Assembly (NCBI GenBank): GCA_031289975.1 | Contig: JAITOM010000305.1 | Location: forward strand, 1 to 14,947 | Source: Methanobrevibacter sp. | GTDB lineage: Archaea; Methanobacteriota; Methanobacteria; Methanobacteriales; Methanobacteriaceae | Length of the DNA stretch: 14,947 nucleotides | Direction of reading: 5' to 3' | Shown: positions 7,457-14,947 of the stretch, one piece after another | Layout: every line of letters begins with the position of its first letter | Numbering within the stretch: the stretch's first letter is position 1 | Notes under the pieces: generated by a model | Database searches by the model: none | What the model saw: only the letters and a program-made list of their open reading frames with translations | Told to the model about the DNA's origin: nothing | Program-made: the position numbers and the translations under genes

Positions 7457-9214
7457 TTAATTTAAATCTCCTAATTGTTTAACTATTCCTTCTTGGATTT
7501 CTTTAACCTTAGTAGGGAAATCATTTTCATGCACATATTTCATCCGACCTATTTCTTCCTTAATTGGAACCGCTATAATATCTTTTGATTCAATTCCACG
7601 TTCAAGAGCAACTACACCTTCTTTTTGGAATGAAATAATTGTTTTTAGCATTTGATATTGTTTTAATGGTGAACAATATGTATCAACATCATCGTAAGCA
7701 TTTTGCTGTAGGAAATCCTCTCTAATCATACGAGTAGTTTCTAAAGTAATCTGTTCACTATCTGGTAAAGCATCTGGTCCAACGAGTTGTACAATTTCTT
7801 GGAGTTCTGACTCTTTTTGAAGTAAGACCATTGCTTCATCACGAGTTGCTCTCCAATCATTTTCAGTATTCTCTGCCCACCAATTTTCTACACTATCAAC
7901 ATATAATGAGTAACTTTGTAACCAGTTAATTGATGGAAAGTGTCTTTTATCTGCAAGAGATGCATCTAAAGCCCAAAATACTTTACATATCCTAAGTGTA
8001 TTTTGCGTAACTGGTTCAGATAAGTCTCCACCAGGAGGTGATACAGCACCAACAATTGAAACAGAGGAGAGTTTATCTTCACTACCTATTGTAGTAACTC
8101 TACCTGCTCTTTCATAGAACTGAGCAAGTCTTGAAGCAAGATATGCTGGATAACCTTCTTCACCAGGCATTTCCTCAAGTCTTCCTGAAATCTCTCTCAT
8201 TGCCTCAGCCCATCTTGAAGTAGAATCTGCCATAAGAGCAACATCATATCCTTGATCACGGAAGTATTCTGCAATTGTAATTCCAGTATACACACAAGCT
8301 TCTCTTGCTGCAACGGGCATGTTAGATGTATTTGCAATGAGAACTGTCCTATCCATCAATGGATTTCCAGTTTTTGGATCCTCTAACTCTGGGAAATCAA
8401 GAAGTACCTCAGTCATCTCATTTCCACGTTCACCACAACCAACATAAACAATAATATCTGCATCTGCCCATTTAGCTAATTGTTGTTGTGTGACAGTTTT
8501 ACCTGATCCAAATGGTCCAGGAATAGCTGCTGACCCACCTTTAGCAACAGGGAAAAATGTGTCTTGTGTTCTCTGTCCAGATATTAGAGGTACATCTGGA
8601 TCAAGTTTTTCTTTGTAAGGTCTACCTTTTCTAACTGGCCATTTTTGAAGCATTTGAACCTTTTTAACACCATCATTAGTTTCAATTTCAGCAATATCTT
8701 CTTCAACAGTATATTCTCCATTAGAAACTATGCTTACAATCTTTCCTTCAATGGTAGGAGGCACCATTATTTTTTGTAAAACAGCAGATGTTTCTTGAAC
8801 TTCACCAATCACATCTCCTCCTTTAACAGAATCTCCAACCTTAGCTTTTGTTTGGAAAGTCCACTTTTTCTCCTTGTTAATGGATGGTACATTCACTCCT
8901 CGTTCAATGAAATCGCCAGATATTGCTTTAATAACTTCAAGTGGTCTTTGAATTCCATCAAAAATAGAACCCATGATTCCAGGTCCAAGTTCAACAGATA
9001 ATGGACCGCCAGTACTCTCTATCTTCTCACCAGGTTTTAAACCTGCAGTTTCTTCATATACCTGAATGGTTGCTGTGTCACCTTCAAGCTCAATAATTTC
9101 ACCAATAAGCTTGCTGTTACCCACTCGAACCATTTCATACATTTGAGTTCCTCTCATACCATCAGCGACGATAACAGGCCCTGCAATTTTAATAACATTT
9201 CCTTCAGTAATCAT
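7457..9214 (-). CDS. atpA: A-type ATP synthase subunit A (catalytic)
   Basis: This 585-residue protein is the catalytic subunit of the A1 head and makes ATP at the A/B interfaces. The N-terminal barrel (VIKIAGPVIVADG, 7-19) is followed by the extra bulge domain found only in A/V-type catalytic subunits (about 110-190). Next come Walker A GPFGSGKT (233-240), GCGERGNEMTEV with the catalytic glutamate E262, the Walker B strand ending at D330 (VALMADSTSRWAEAMRE), and SVSIVGAVSPPGGDLSEPVT (384-403). All key residues are intact and no intein interrupts the phosphate loop. Its ATG overlaps the atpF stop in an ATGA, so translation of the two is probably coupled. The gene is followed by an unusually long spacer before atpB. 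Confidence 0.98.
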   Translation of the reverse strand: MITEGNVIKIAGPVIVADGMRGTQMYEMVRVGNSKLIGEIIELEGDTATIQVYEETAGLKPGEKIESTGGPLSVELGPGIMGSIFDGIQRPLEVIKAISGDFIERGVNVPSINKEKKWTFQTKAKVGDSVKGGDVIGEVQETSAVLQKIMVPPTIEGKIVSIVSNGEYTVEEDIAEIETNDGVKKVQMLQKWPVRKGRPYKEKLDPDVPLISGQRTQDTFFPVAKGGSAAIPGPFGSGKTVTQQQLAKWADADIIVYVGCGERGNEMTEVLLDFPELEDPKTGNPLMDRTVLIANTSNMPVAAREACVYTGITIAEYFRDQGYDVALMADSTSRWAEAMREISGRLEEMPGEEGYPAYLASRLAQFYERAGRVTTIGSEDKLSSVSIVGAVSPPGGDLSEPVTQNTLRICKVFWALDASLADKRHFPSINWLQSYSLYVDSVENWWAENTENDWRATRDEAMVLLQKESELQEIVQLVGPDALPDSEQITLETTRMIREDFLQQNAYDDVDTYCSPLKQYQMLKTIISFQKEGVVALERGIESKDIIAVPIKEEIGRMKYVHENDFPTKVKEIQEGIVKQLGDLN

Positions 9215-9531
9215 TTAATCATCTCTACCCCAATAACCCTTTTGATTAGTTCACTCATCGGGTCAGATTCTCTTTCAGAAGAACCAGATTTATCTGGTAT
9301 CTCAATAATCATTGGTAATACATTAGAGCCCACTTTTTTATTAATATGTTCTCTAATCTTATCAGCAATTTTTTCTGTAATAATTATAATGGATATTTCA
9401 TTATTAATTAGCTCAGTAAGTGCATTTTCAGCTTCTTCATCACTATTGACAATATAACCTTTTTTTACTCCACCGAGTTTAAACCCAGTGACAGTATCAA
9501 TATCCCCAATAACAGCTACAGATGACTTCAT
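9211..9531 (-). CDS. atpF: A-type ATP synthase subunit F
   Basis: This small 106-residue soluble subunit of the central stalk binds subunit D and modulates catalysis in A/V-type enzymes. The family pattern is clear: SVAVIGDIDTVTGFKLGG at 4-21 (the GD..TV.GF motif), ISIIIITEKIADKI at 46-59 and PMIIEIPDKSG at 73-83. The length is normal for the family. It overlaps atpC and atpA by four bases each (ATGA), and an AGGAG ribosome site lies inside the end of atpC. Its rotor partner, subunit D, is not encoded in this window. Confidence 0.96.
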   Translation of the reverse strand: MKSSVAVIGDIDTVTGFKLGGVKKGYIVNSDEEAENALTELINNEISIIIITEKIADKIREHINKKVGSNVLPMIIEIPDKSGSSERESDPMSELIKRVIGVEMIK

Positions 9532-10682
9532 ACTAACATCTCCTGTATATCAGATATTCCAAGATTATTTTCTCTTTTAGCTCTTATAATAATCTTTAGA
9601 TTTTTAATTTCTTTCTCTTTTTTATTGATGTACCCAATAATTGGTCCAATACCTAATGGATTTTTTAAGGAAAGAGAATTAGCATAATTCACAATATATT
9701 CATCCAAAGCTTTTTCAAAAACTGAAATCGAAGCAGTTTCATTATAAGTTCCAAGAGCTTCATTAAGAACTGGAGAGTAATCAGTACCATCTAAACCATT
9801 AACAATAGATGTTACACTTTCAGATTCCATTAAATCTTTTAACTTCCATTCTTTAATCTGATACCCATTTGAAATCATGTGAGTATTGATGCTATCATAT
9901 TTCAAACCATCAACTTTAGAACGGATGATTATTTTTAAATTCGCTACATCAACTTGAGAACCAATATATGAATGTAATATTCTTGTGTTATCATCAGATG
10001 GTACACCTGACGCTGATAAAAGATTCTCTAAAAAGTATTTGTCTAAAGCTGATTCAAAAGGTAGAATCATGCCACTTTCATTATATTCACTTAAAGCATC
10101 TTCTAAAACAGATCCATATTCGGTTCCATCTAAACCAGCTATGACATCTTCAATAGTATTAGATTCAATTAATTGCTCACATGTTGGATACAAACTACCA
10201 ACTGGAATTAAAAGTTTTGTAGTTTCATCCTTACTTAAATTAGCTTCTTTCGATGCTATTAAACTTTTTATATTACTGATATCTGACTTTTTAGATAAAA
10301 TCACAAAAACTTTTTTTACATCCCCAGGAGCTATTTTTGAAAGTATATTATAAGTTTCTCCAAGCTGAATATCTAATGATTTTTCAATTGAATGATTATC
10401 TAAATGTTTGGCATAATCTGGGAAACCTCTAAGATAGTTTATAATTTCTTTGTAATCATCAGCTTCAATAATTTCAGAAAAGTGCTTTTCGTCAAACAAT
10501 CTTCCTTTTCTTGCTCTTACCTTAGCATTTGGAAGGAGATAAGGATAAATATCCAATACTGGTCTACTTACAATAATAACTACAACAGCACCAATAATAA
10601 GAAGCACAATAACTACTATTGCAAGAAATGCTTCATTTGAAATCCCAGAAGAAGTTAATAGTGTAGTTAATTCATCAGCCAT
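9528..10682 (-). CDS. atpC: A-type ATP synthase subunit C with N-terminal membrane helix
   Basis: This 384-residue subunit (vATP-synt AC39 family) connects the central stalk to the membrane rotor ring. Residues 17-38 form a strongly hydrophobic segment (AFLAIVVIVLLIIGAVVVIIV) followed by RPVLDIYPYL, suggesting a transmembrane anchor not present in the shorter bacterial and many archaeal versions. Internal duplication is visible: GLDGTEY.SVLEDAL.EYNES near 183-203 matches GLDGTDYSPVLNEAL.TYNET near 297-316, and NLKIIIR occurs at 248 and 361. These are the repeated helical bundles that give the family its funnel shape. A GAGGAG ribosome site overlaps the atpE stop, the atpE-atpC gap is 12 bp, and atpF follows with a 4-bp overlap. 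Confidence 0.95.
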   Translation of the reverse strand: MADELTTLLTSSGISNEAFLAIVVIVLLIIGAVVVIIVSRPVLDIYPYLLPNAKVRARKGRLFDEKHFSEIIEADDYKEIINYLRGFPDYAKHLDNHSIEKSLDIQLGETYNILSKIAPGDVKKVFVILSKKSDISNIKSLIASKEANLSKDETTKLLIPVGSLYPTCEQLIESNTIEDVIAGLDGTEYGSVLEDALSEYNESGMILPFESALDKYFLENLLSASGVPSDDNTRILHSYIGSQVDVANLKIIIRSKVDGLKYDSINTHMISNGYQIKEWKLKDLMESESVTSIVNGLDGTDYSPVLNEALGTYNETASISVFEKALDEYIVNYANSLSLKNPLGIGPIIGYINKKEKEIKNLKIIIRAKRENNLGISDIQEMLV

Positions 10683-10694
10683 TATTAATCTCCT

Positions 10695-11318
10695 CTAATT
10701 AAATAATATTTTAGCTACCTCTGAGCGTAAGATTTTTTTATATCTTAACAGACGAGCTTCGATAGTATTATTAACCTCAATATCCCCAGTTTTAGTTTTT
10801 AAAATAACTCCACCAATTGTAGTAATTGGTTCACCAAACTCAAAAGTAGTATCTTTTCCACTTTTGCTTTTGACATCAGTGGCTATGTTACCAAGAAGAT
10901 TTTCAATCTTAGATTTATCCTCTGTTTTAGTATGAATTATTATACTTCCACCATTTATTTCAATAGCAGCTTCTTTAACAATTTTAACTAAAGAATCCAC
11001 ATACTCTTTATCAGAGCTTGAGGTAATTTTCTTTAATTCATCAGTCGCTTTATTAAAAGATTCTTCAATTACTTCTTCTCTCGTTTCTAACTCTAATCTT
11101 CTCGCATTCATTTTAGCCTCAGATATTATTTGCTGATATCTCATTATAGACTGTTTATTAGCATCATCTATAATTTTCTTTTTTTCCAATTCAAGATTTT
11201 TAGATTCTTTCTCTTCAAAAGATTTAACTTCTAATTCTGTTTCTTGGATAATTTGATCAGCTTTTATCCGAGCTTCAGAGAGAATATTAGAAACTATTTT
11301 ATCTGCTCCAGAGCTCAT
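10695..11318 (-). CDS. atpE: A-type ATP synthase subunit E (peripheral stalk)
   Basis: This 207-residue subunit forms the peripheral stalk together with subunit H and holds the A3B3 head still against rotation. The first 90 or so residues are a charged, heptad-like helix (SSGADKIVSNILSEARIKADQIIQETE and onward). The C-terminal globular part ends with the family pattern GGVILKTKTGDIEVNNTIEARL near 168-189. The length is typical. A strong GGAGG ribosome site at 11326-11330 shares its first G with the atpK stop codon, so the two genes are tightly packed and probably translationally linked. Twelve bases separate it from atpC. Confidence 0.96.
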   Translation of the reverse strand: MSSGADKIVSNILSEARIKADQIIQETELEVKSFEEKESKNLELEKKKIIDDANKQSIMRYQQIISEAKMNARRLELETREEVIEESFNKATDELKKITSSSDKEYVDSLVKIVKEAAIEINGGSIIIHTKTEDKSKIENLLGNIATDVKSKSGKDTTFEFGEPITTIGGVILKTKTGDIEVNNTIEARLLRYKKILRSEVAKILFN

Positions 11319-11329
11319 AAATGAACCTC

Positions 11330-11815
11330 CTAACTTAAAATTCCACCGAATACCATGAGCAATATAGCAATTAAGAAACCATAAATAGCTTGAGTTTCAG
11401 GCAAAGCCGTGAAAATAATACCACGAGCAAACATATCATTATCTTCGACAACAGCACCAACAGATGAAGCAGCAGCAATACCTTGACCCATACCGGAACC
11501 AAGCCCAGCAAAACCAATGGATGCTCCAATACCAATAGCTACAAGTCCTGATTCTATGGCAAGACCTTTTCCTCCACCTAAGAGTCCTGAAAATACTAAC
11601 AATAATATAGCAATCAAGAAACCATAAATAGCTTGAGTTTCAGGCAAAGCTGTGAAAATAATACCACGAGCAAACATATCATTATCTTCAGCTACAGCAC
11701 CAACACTTCCTGCGGCTGCTATACCTTGTCCTAAACCTGAACCTAAACCTGCAAAACCAATAGCTACTCCAGCACCAATAGCTGCTAAAGCAGTTCCTAT
11801 AACAATTTCTACCAT
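11330..11815 (-). CDS. atpK: A-type ATP synthase proteolipid subunit K (duplicated hairpin, rotor ring)
   Basis: This 161-residue, almost wholly hydrophobic protein makes up the membrane rotor ring. It consists of two head-to-tail hairpins, giving four transmembrane helices. Each has a glycine-rich first helix (GFAGLGSG.GQGIAAA) and a second helix with LPETQAIYGF. Both hairpins keep the ion-binding glutamate (E59 and E140), the adjoining Thr-Gln (T60-Q61, T141-Q142) and a glutamine in the first helix (Q30, Q111). This ligand set resembles sodium-binding V/A-type rotor subunits, so sodium coupling is likely but inferred. The ribosome site AGGAG lies at 11824-11828. A 95-bp gap separates it from atpI, longer than other junctions in the operon apart from A/B. 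The two halves are nearly identical over 86 bp. Confidence 0.97.
   Translation of the reverse strand: MVEIVIGTALAAIGAGVAIGFAGLGSGLGQGIAAAGSVGAVAEDNDMFARGIIFTALPETQAIYGFLIAILLLVFSGLLGGGKGLAIESGLVAIGIGASIGFAGLGSGMGQGIAAASSVGAVVEDNDMFARGIIFTALPETQAIYGFLIAILLMVFGGILS
11361..11689 (-). repeat. Near-identical 86-bp halves within atpK
   Basis: The segment 11361-11446 matches 11604-11689, offset by 243 bp (81 codons), at about 84 of 86 positions. Both differences are silent third-position changes. They encode the second helix of each hairpin and the loop before it. The first-helix halves are clearly more diverged at DNA level. Confidence 0.9.
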
Positions 11816-11910
11816 TTTTTATTCTCCTTTATTTTTTATCACATATTTGTATATTCAATCTAAAATAATCAACTTTTTTAGTTAATGTCTAATTAAAGAA
11901 AATATCAAAA
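11816..11910 (-). other. 95-bp spacer between atpI and atpK
   Basis: This A/T-rich gap is long for the operon. It ends with the atpK ribosome site and contains T-runs after the atpI stop and TATA-like words. It may hold an internal promoter or RNA-processing site that raises proteolipid output, since K is needed in many copies per complex. There is no direct evidence for this. Confidence 0.3.
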
Positions 11911-13917
11911 TTATTTTTTTAATTTTGTAAGTATTCTACTTGCACTAAATGGACTAAAACTATTTTTACCTCCTAAGAAAAATTGAGCAAAAAATTCAAC
12001 ATAGTGCAAACGCAATGCATTAATGAAAGCTCCTAATACTTGGAAAAGGAAATTTGCAATATGACCTGCAATGAAAATAAATATTGCAATGATCAATGAA
12101 AGATATGGGATTGGAAGCATTGAACCGATCATTTCGGCGATGATATTAACAGTCATAGCTATACCAGCAGTTGCTAAACATAATGCTAAAAGACGAGCAT
12201 ATGATAAAAGATTACCCAACCAAGAAAATACATCCATTACTCCTAGTATTCCATCGCAATAAAACAATATAACCAATGTTGCTATTAATAAAACTGCACC
12301 AATACCTTGACCTATAATTCCAAGAGATGGTATGAGCATACCAGCAACTAAAAAAGCAAGTCCAACTTCAAAAATAATCCAAACAATCTGTGAACCTAAT
12401 GCTTCTTTTTTCTCCCCATATCTGAAATTATTAATAATACCAAGTATAAAACCCAGAGTATTATAAACAAAACCTATAGCAATAGCTACAATAAGGATAT
12501 TTACAGGATTTTTAAATGCATCAAACTGTGCAATCACTGTTGGGAGGTTTATATGCAAGAATCTGGAGAAGAAATCTCCTAACAATCCATTGGTTATAAG
12601 ACCTAAAACTATTGTCCACAACCCACATGCAATAATTATATTACCAAATTTGCCCATAGTTTCATTAACTTTACCCATTCCTTTAATTAGTACAATACCT
12701 AACACTACTAACATTAATCCATAAAAAGCATCTGTTAGGCAGAAACCAAAGAAAAATGGGAACATTATAAAAACAAGGACACTTGGATCAATCTCCCTAT
12801 ATTTAACTGGAGAATACATATCAACAAGAAATTCATAAGGCTTAACAATTTTCGGGTTATTATGAAGGACTGGAGTCTCAGAATCATCTTCACCAATATC
12901 TTCAATTTCAACAACACTATGCCCTTCAGTAGATAATTCAATTAAATTTTTAGCTTTATCTACATCTTTAAGAGGAAGCCATGCCTCAAGCATTACAGTT
13001 TTATTAGTTTCTCCAAATGTGGAAAAAACTTCATTTCTTTCTTTTTCTATTTCAAGTTGTTCTTTAAGAACAAGAACGTCATCATCATACTTTTCAGCTA
13101 TTTCTTTAAGTTTTAAAGATAAATGAGATTTTTCTTTCTCCAAAGAGATTAATTCTGAATCTGCTAAACTAATAACATCATTTGGCTTACCACTTATGTT
13201 ATCAGTCTCAAATTTTTCAAAATCAAAGGTTCTAATTAAAGAATATAAATCATCTTTAAATTCACTTAAAGTGACTAATACAATAATTTTCTTTAATTTG
13301 TCTTCATCAGGAGTATCAAAAATTAAGAATTTGTCGGTTATTTTAGCCGATTCTTTCTTAAAATTATCTACCGATTCAGCATCAATTCTACCAACAACAG
13401 TAAAAGTATATTTAGTTTCATTTAAAAGACTTAAATCAATATCTAAATCTTTTAATTTAGTTGCTAAAAGTTTATTTGATTTAAGTTCACTCTTTTTATT
13501 GTCAATAGAATTTAATTGATCTTCAATAACTTTAGTTTTGGATTCAACTTCATTTAAAAGAGATTCAGCCTTATTAACAAGTTTTTCACTACTAATAACT
13601 TCAACTTCAGTTTTTTTAGGTATATTTGGACTTATAAACGATTTTATCATGTCTTTAATACCAACATCACCAGATGATGCATCACCTAAAAGTTCTGATA
13701 GTCCACTACATTTCATTAAAAGTGAAGAAATTTTACCTGTCAATGCTGTAACCTTAGAAGGATTTAAAAGTTCAGCCCAATGAGGATCTTGCTGAATGCG
13801 TTCTGATATATCACTTATCTGAACAATACCTTCTTCATGTAATGAATTTACAATAGGAGTAGAGTATTTATTTAAAGTTACTACTTTAATTTTACGCATT
13901 CTCGCTGTCTGAAACAT
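11911..13917 (-). CDS. atpI: A-type ATP synthase subunit I (membrane stator, a-subunit)
   Basis: This 668-residue subunit (V-type ATPase 116-kDa/subunit a family) carries the ion half-channels and anchors the peripheral stalks. Residues 1 to about 375 are a soluble domain with coiled-coil stretches (about 110-150 and 255-300). The rest is a membrane domain with several helices starting near 380 (VLVFIMFPFFFGFCLTDAFYG). Two arginines lie where the family has its channel arginines: R575 in LSYARLLAL and R636 in LRLHYVEFF. The start at 13917 gives the common family N-terminus MFQ.ARMRKI; M7 is an alternative but less likely. Only a weak GTGAG ribosome site is visible. The gene starts 9 bp after atpH, and translational coupling may help. 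Confidence 0.96.
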   Translation of the reverse strand: MFQTARMRKIKVVTLNKYSTPIVNSLHEEGIVQISDISERIQQDPHWAELLNPSKVTALTGKISSLLMKCSGLSELLGDASSGDVGIKDMIKSFISPNIPKKTEVEVISSEKLVNKAESLLNEVESKTKVIEDQLNSIDNKKSELKSNKLLATKLKDLDIDLSLLNETKYTFTVVGRIDAESVDNFKKESAKITDKFLIFDTPDEDKLKKIIVLVTLSEFKDDLYSLIRTFDFEKFETDNISGKPNDVISLADSELISLEKEKSHLSLKLKEIAEKYDDDVLVLKEQLEIEKERNEVFSTFGETNKTVMLEAWLPLKDVDKAKNLIELSTEGHSVVEIEDIGEDDSETPVLHNNPKIVKPYEFLVDMYSPVKYREIDPSVLVFIMFPFFFGFCLTDAFYGLMLVVLGIVLIKGMGKVNETMGKFGNIIIACGLWTIVLGLITNGLLGDFFSRFLHINLPTVIAQFDAFKNPVNILIVAIAIGFVYNTLGFILGIINNFRYGEKKEALGSQIVWIIFEVGLAFLVAGMLIPSLGIIGQGIGAVLLIATLVILFYCDGILGVMDVFSWLGNLLSYARLLALCLATAGIAMTVNIIAEMIGSMLPIPYLSLIIAIFIFIAGHIANFLFQVLGAFINALRLHYVEFFAQFFLGGKNSFSPFSASRILTKLKK

Positions 13918-13926
13918 TATCTCACA

Positions 13927-14241
13927 CTATAAAATATTTTTTACAATAAAGGATGAAGCTTCATCTACTTTAGATAGAGATGCACTTTTAACGGATTTAA
14001 CTTGATCATCTGCATTGTCAATGATAGTTTTAGCTTCTTCCTTAGCTTTTGCTTCTGTATTAGAAATAATACTTTTAGCTTCATCTTTAGCTGATTTTTT
14101 AGCTTCTTCCAACTTTTCACTGGATTTTATCTTAGATTCTTCCATTAACTCTACAGATTTATTTTTAGAATCTTCAATAAGCTGATCAGCATCAAATTCA
14201 GTCTTTCTTATCACTTCGATAGCATCTGAAATTGCTGTCAT
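13927..14241 (-). CDS. atpH: A-type ATP synthase subunit H (peripheral stalk), first gene of the operon
   Basis: This 104-residue protein is almost entirely charged helix (EEAKKSAKDEAKSIISNTEAKAK and similar), the long coiled coil that pairs with subunit E in each peripheral stalk. Length and composition fit the archaeal H family. The start begins with MTAISDAIEVIRKTEFDAD, as usual for methanogen homologues. A good ribosome site, GGTGATT at 14246-14252, stands four nt before the ATG. The gene opens the operon; atpI begins 9 bp after its stop. Because coiled coils are low in information, the operon position is a main support for the call. Confidence 0.93.
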   Translation of the reverse strand: MTAISDAIEVIRKTEFDADQLIEDSKNKSVELMEESKIKSSEKLEEAKKSAKDEAKSIISNTEAKAKEEAKTIIDNADDQVKSVKSASLSKVDEASSFIVKNIL

Positions 14242-14245
14242 GATT

Positions 14246-14252
14246 AATCACC
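14246..14252 (-). promoter_or_regulatory. Ribosome binding site of atpH
   Basis: GGTGATT on the minus strand pairs well with the archaeal 16S rRNA end and sits four nt before the ATG at 14241. It decides the start of the operon's first gene. Confidence 0.75.
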
Positions 14253-14280
14253 ATCAATATAAAAAAATTCTATAAAGTAT

Positions 14281-14296
14281 TATATATAACTTTTAC
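14281..14296 (-). promoter_or_regulatory. Likely main promoter of the ATP synthase operon (BRE/TATA)
   Basis: On the minus strand a purine-rich stretch (GTAAAAG) runs into TTATATATA at 14289-14281, a good match to the archaeal BRE plus TATA arrangement. A start about 25 nt downstream would fall near 14260 and give a leader of roughly 20 nt that includes the atpH ribosome site. Confidence 0.55.
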
Positions 14297-14334
14297 TATT
14301 AATTGCGAAGATTTGGACTTTTGTGAAGTTTTTT

Positions 14335-14364
14335 AAAATTTTCTTACTAAAAATTTTCTTACTA
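14335..14364. repeat. 15-bp tandem duplication
   Basis: Two perfect adjacent copies of aaaattttcttacta occupy 14335-14349 and 14350-14364, about 50 bp upstream of the putative operon promoter. Confidence 0.9.
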
Positions 14365-14540
14365 TATTTATAAAAATTTTTTATTCTTATTAATTTATAT
14401 TTTTTATAATTTTTAATTTTTTATAAATTAAAATAATTTTTCTCAAAAGCTCATTACTTTTTGACAATCTTCTATTCGACTTTTAATGTCAAAATAAATT
14501 ATGAAATATTTAAAATATTAAGCTTTTTAATAATATTGAA

Positions 14541-14576
14541 GCTTTTAATATTCCTTTTGCTTTTAATATTCCTTTT
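14541..14576. repeat. 18-bp tandem duplication
   Basis: Two perfect adjacent copies of gcttttaatattcctttt occupy 14541-14558 and 14559-14576. A related fragment (agctttttaata) lies just to the left at 14521-14532. Confidence 0.9.
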
Positions 14577-14617
14577 CATTAGTATTTTTGTTAAATATAT
14601 TAACTTTATTTGAAGAT

Positions 14618-14667
14618 CTTATTTTTATAAAACCTTATTTTTATAAAATCTTATTTTTTATAAAAAT
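14618..14667. repeat. 16-bp tandem repeat, three units
   Basis: Three adjacent units based on cttatttttataaaa start at 14618, 14634 and 14650. The first two are 16 bp and differ only in the last base; the third has an extra T. Confidence 0.85.
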
Positions 14668-14947
14668 AGATTTATTCTATATTATGTGTGATTACATATA
14701 AATATTTTCATCTTTATCTTTTTCATCTTTTTCCTAAAATTCTTTTTCTTTGGTTATTTTTACTGTTGAATTTTAATATAGTATTTTATATTACGATGTT
14801 TTGTAAAATTATTTTTTTTTTATTTATTATATAGTGTATGAAATAATGTTTGTAAGTAATGAGATTTTTTAAATTACAGCATAAATGTCAAATTTTTAAT
14901 TAAAAAAATTATAATTATTATTTTTAAAAATAAATAAATAAAAATTA

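Larger units (their letters stand above)
14297..14947. other. Non-coding A/T-rich region upstream of the ATP synthase operon
   Basis: I see no reading frame, tRNA or structured RNA in these 650 bp. The plus strand is strikingly T-rich. Three separate short tandem duplications lie at 14335-14364, 14541-14576 and 14618-14667. The upstream neighbour gene lies beyond the right edge. Confidence 0.65.

Noticed and set aside
9143..9457. Plus-strand 104-codon open frame opposite atpA/atpF
   Set aside because: It is a shadow of two certain ATP synthase genes; the Ser/Ile-rich translation is what antisense of such A/T-rich genes gives.
9985..10353. Plus-strand 122-codon open frame opposite atpC
   Set aside because: It lies wholly inside atpC on the other strand with no independent coding evidence.
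14297..14947. Possible replication origin, because of A/T-rich sequence and tandem repeats
   Set aside because: No Orc1/Cdc6 gene is visible, no origin-recognition-box-like inverted G-containing repeats are present, and the repeats are short, different from one another and similar to those in other spacers.

Overview
The window looks like part of a Methanobacteriales genome, most like Methanobrevibacter or a close relative such as Methanosphaera. Three observations support this: the DNA is very AT-rich with almost pure A/T spacers; an archaeal-type A1Ao ATP synthase operon is present with a four-helix duplicated proteolipid; and there is a secreted Asn/Thr/Ser-rich adhesin-like protein with beta-helix repeats, an NWWG motif and DUF11-type repeats, a protein class typical of gut and host-associated members of the order. 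Genus and species cannot be fixed from this sequence alone.

Layout: every gene I can support lies on the minus strand, so transcription runs from right to left. (1) 14242-14947 is a non-coding, A/T-rich leader with several short tandem duplications and a good archaeal TATA box about 40 bp before the first gene. (2) 14241-5926 is the A1Ao ATP synthase operon in the order H-I-K-E-C-F-A-B. Most junctions are tight: 4-bp ATGA overlaps at C/F and F/A, and spacers of 9-12 bp at H/I, K/E and E/C. Two junctions are loose: 95 bp before atpK and 139 bp between atpA and atpB. The central-stalk gene atpD, which normally follows atpB, is not here. (3) 5515-5925 is a non-coding spacer. (4) 5514-3124 encodes a DEAD/DEAH helicase of the YprA/MrfA (DUF1998) type with a C-terminal cysteine cluster. 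(5) 2564-3123 is a non-coding spacer with a perfect (CT)15 microsatellite. (6) 2563-1 is the N-terminal part of a large secreted adhesin-like protein that runs off the left edge.

How the genes work together: AtpA and AtpB form the catalytic A3B3 head, AtpC and AtpF belong to the central rotor shaft (with the absent D), AtpE and AtpH form the peripheral stalks, AtpI is the membrane stator with the ion half-channels, and AtpK forms the rotor ring. In a methanogen this complex turns the sodium or proton gradient made by methanogenesis into ATP. The helicase and the adhesin appear to be unrelated single genes.

I do not see an obvious new biological system. The observations most worth following are the missing atpD, the loosened A/B junction with twin TATA-like boxes, the dinucleotide microsatellite upstream of a surface adhesin, the near-identical halves of atpK, and short tandem duplications in several of the spacers.
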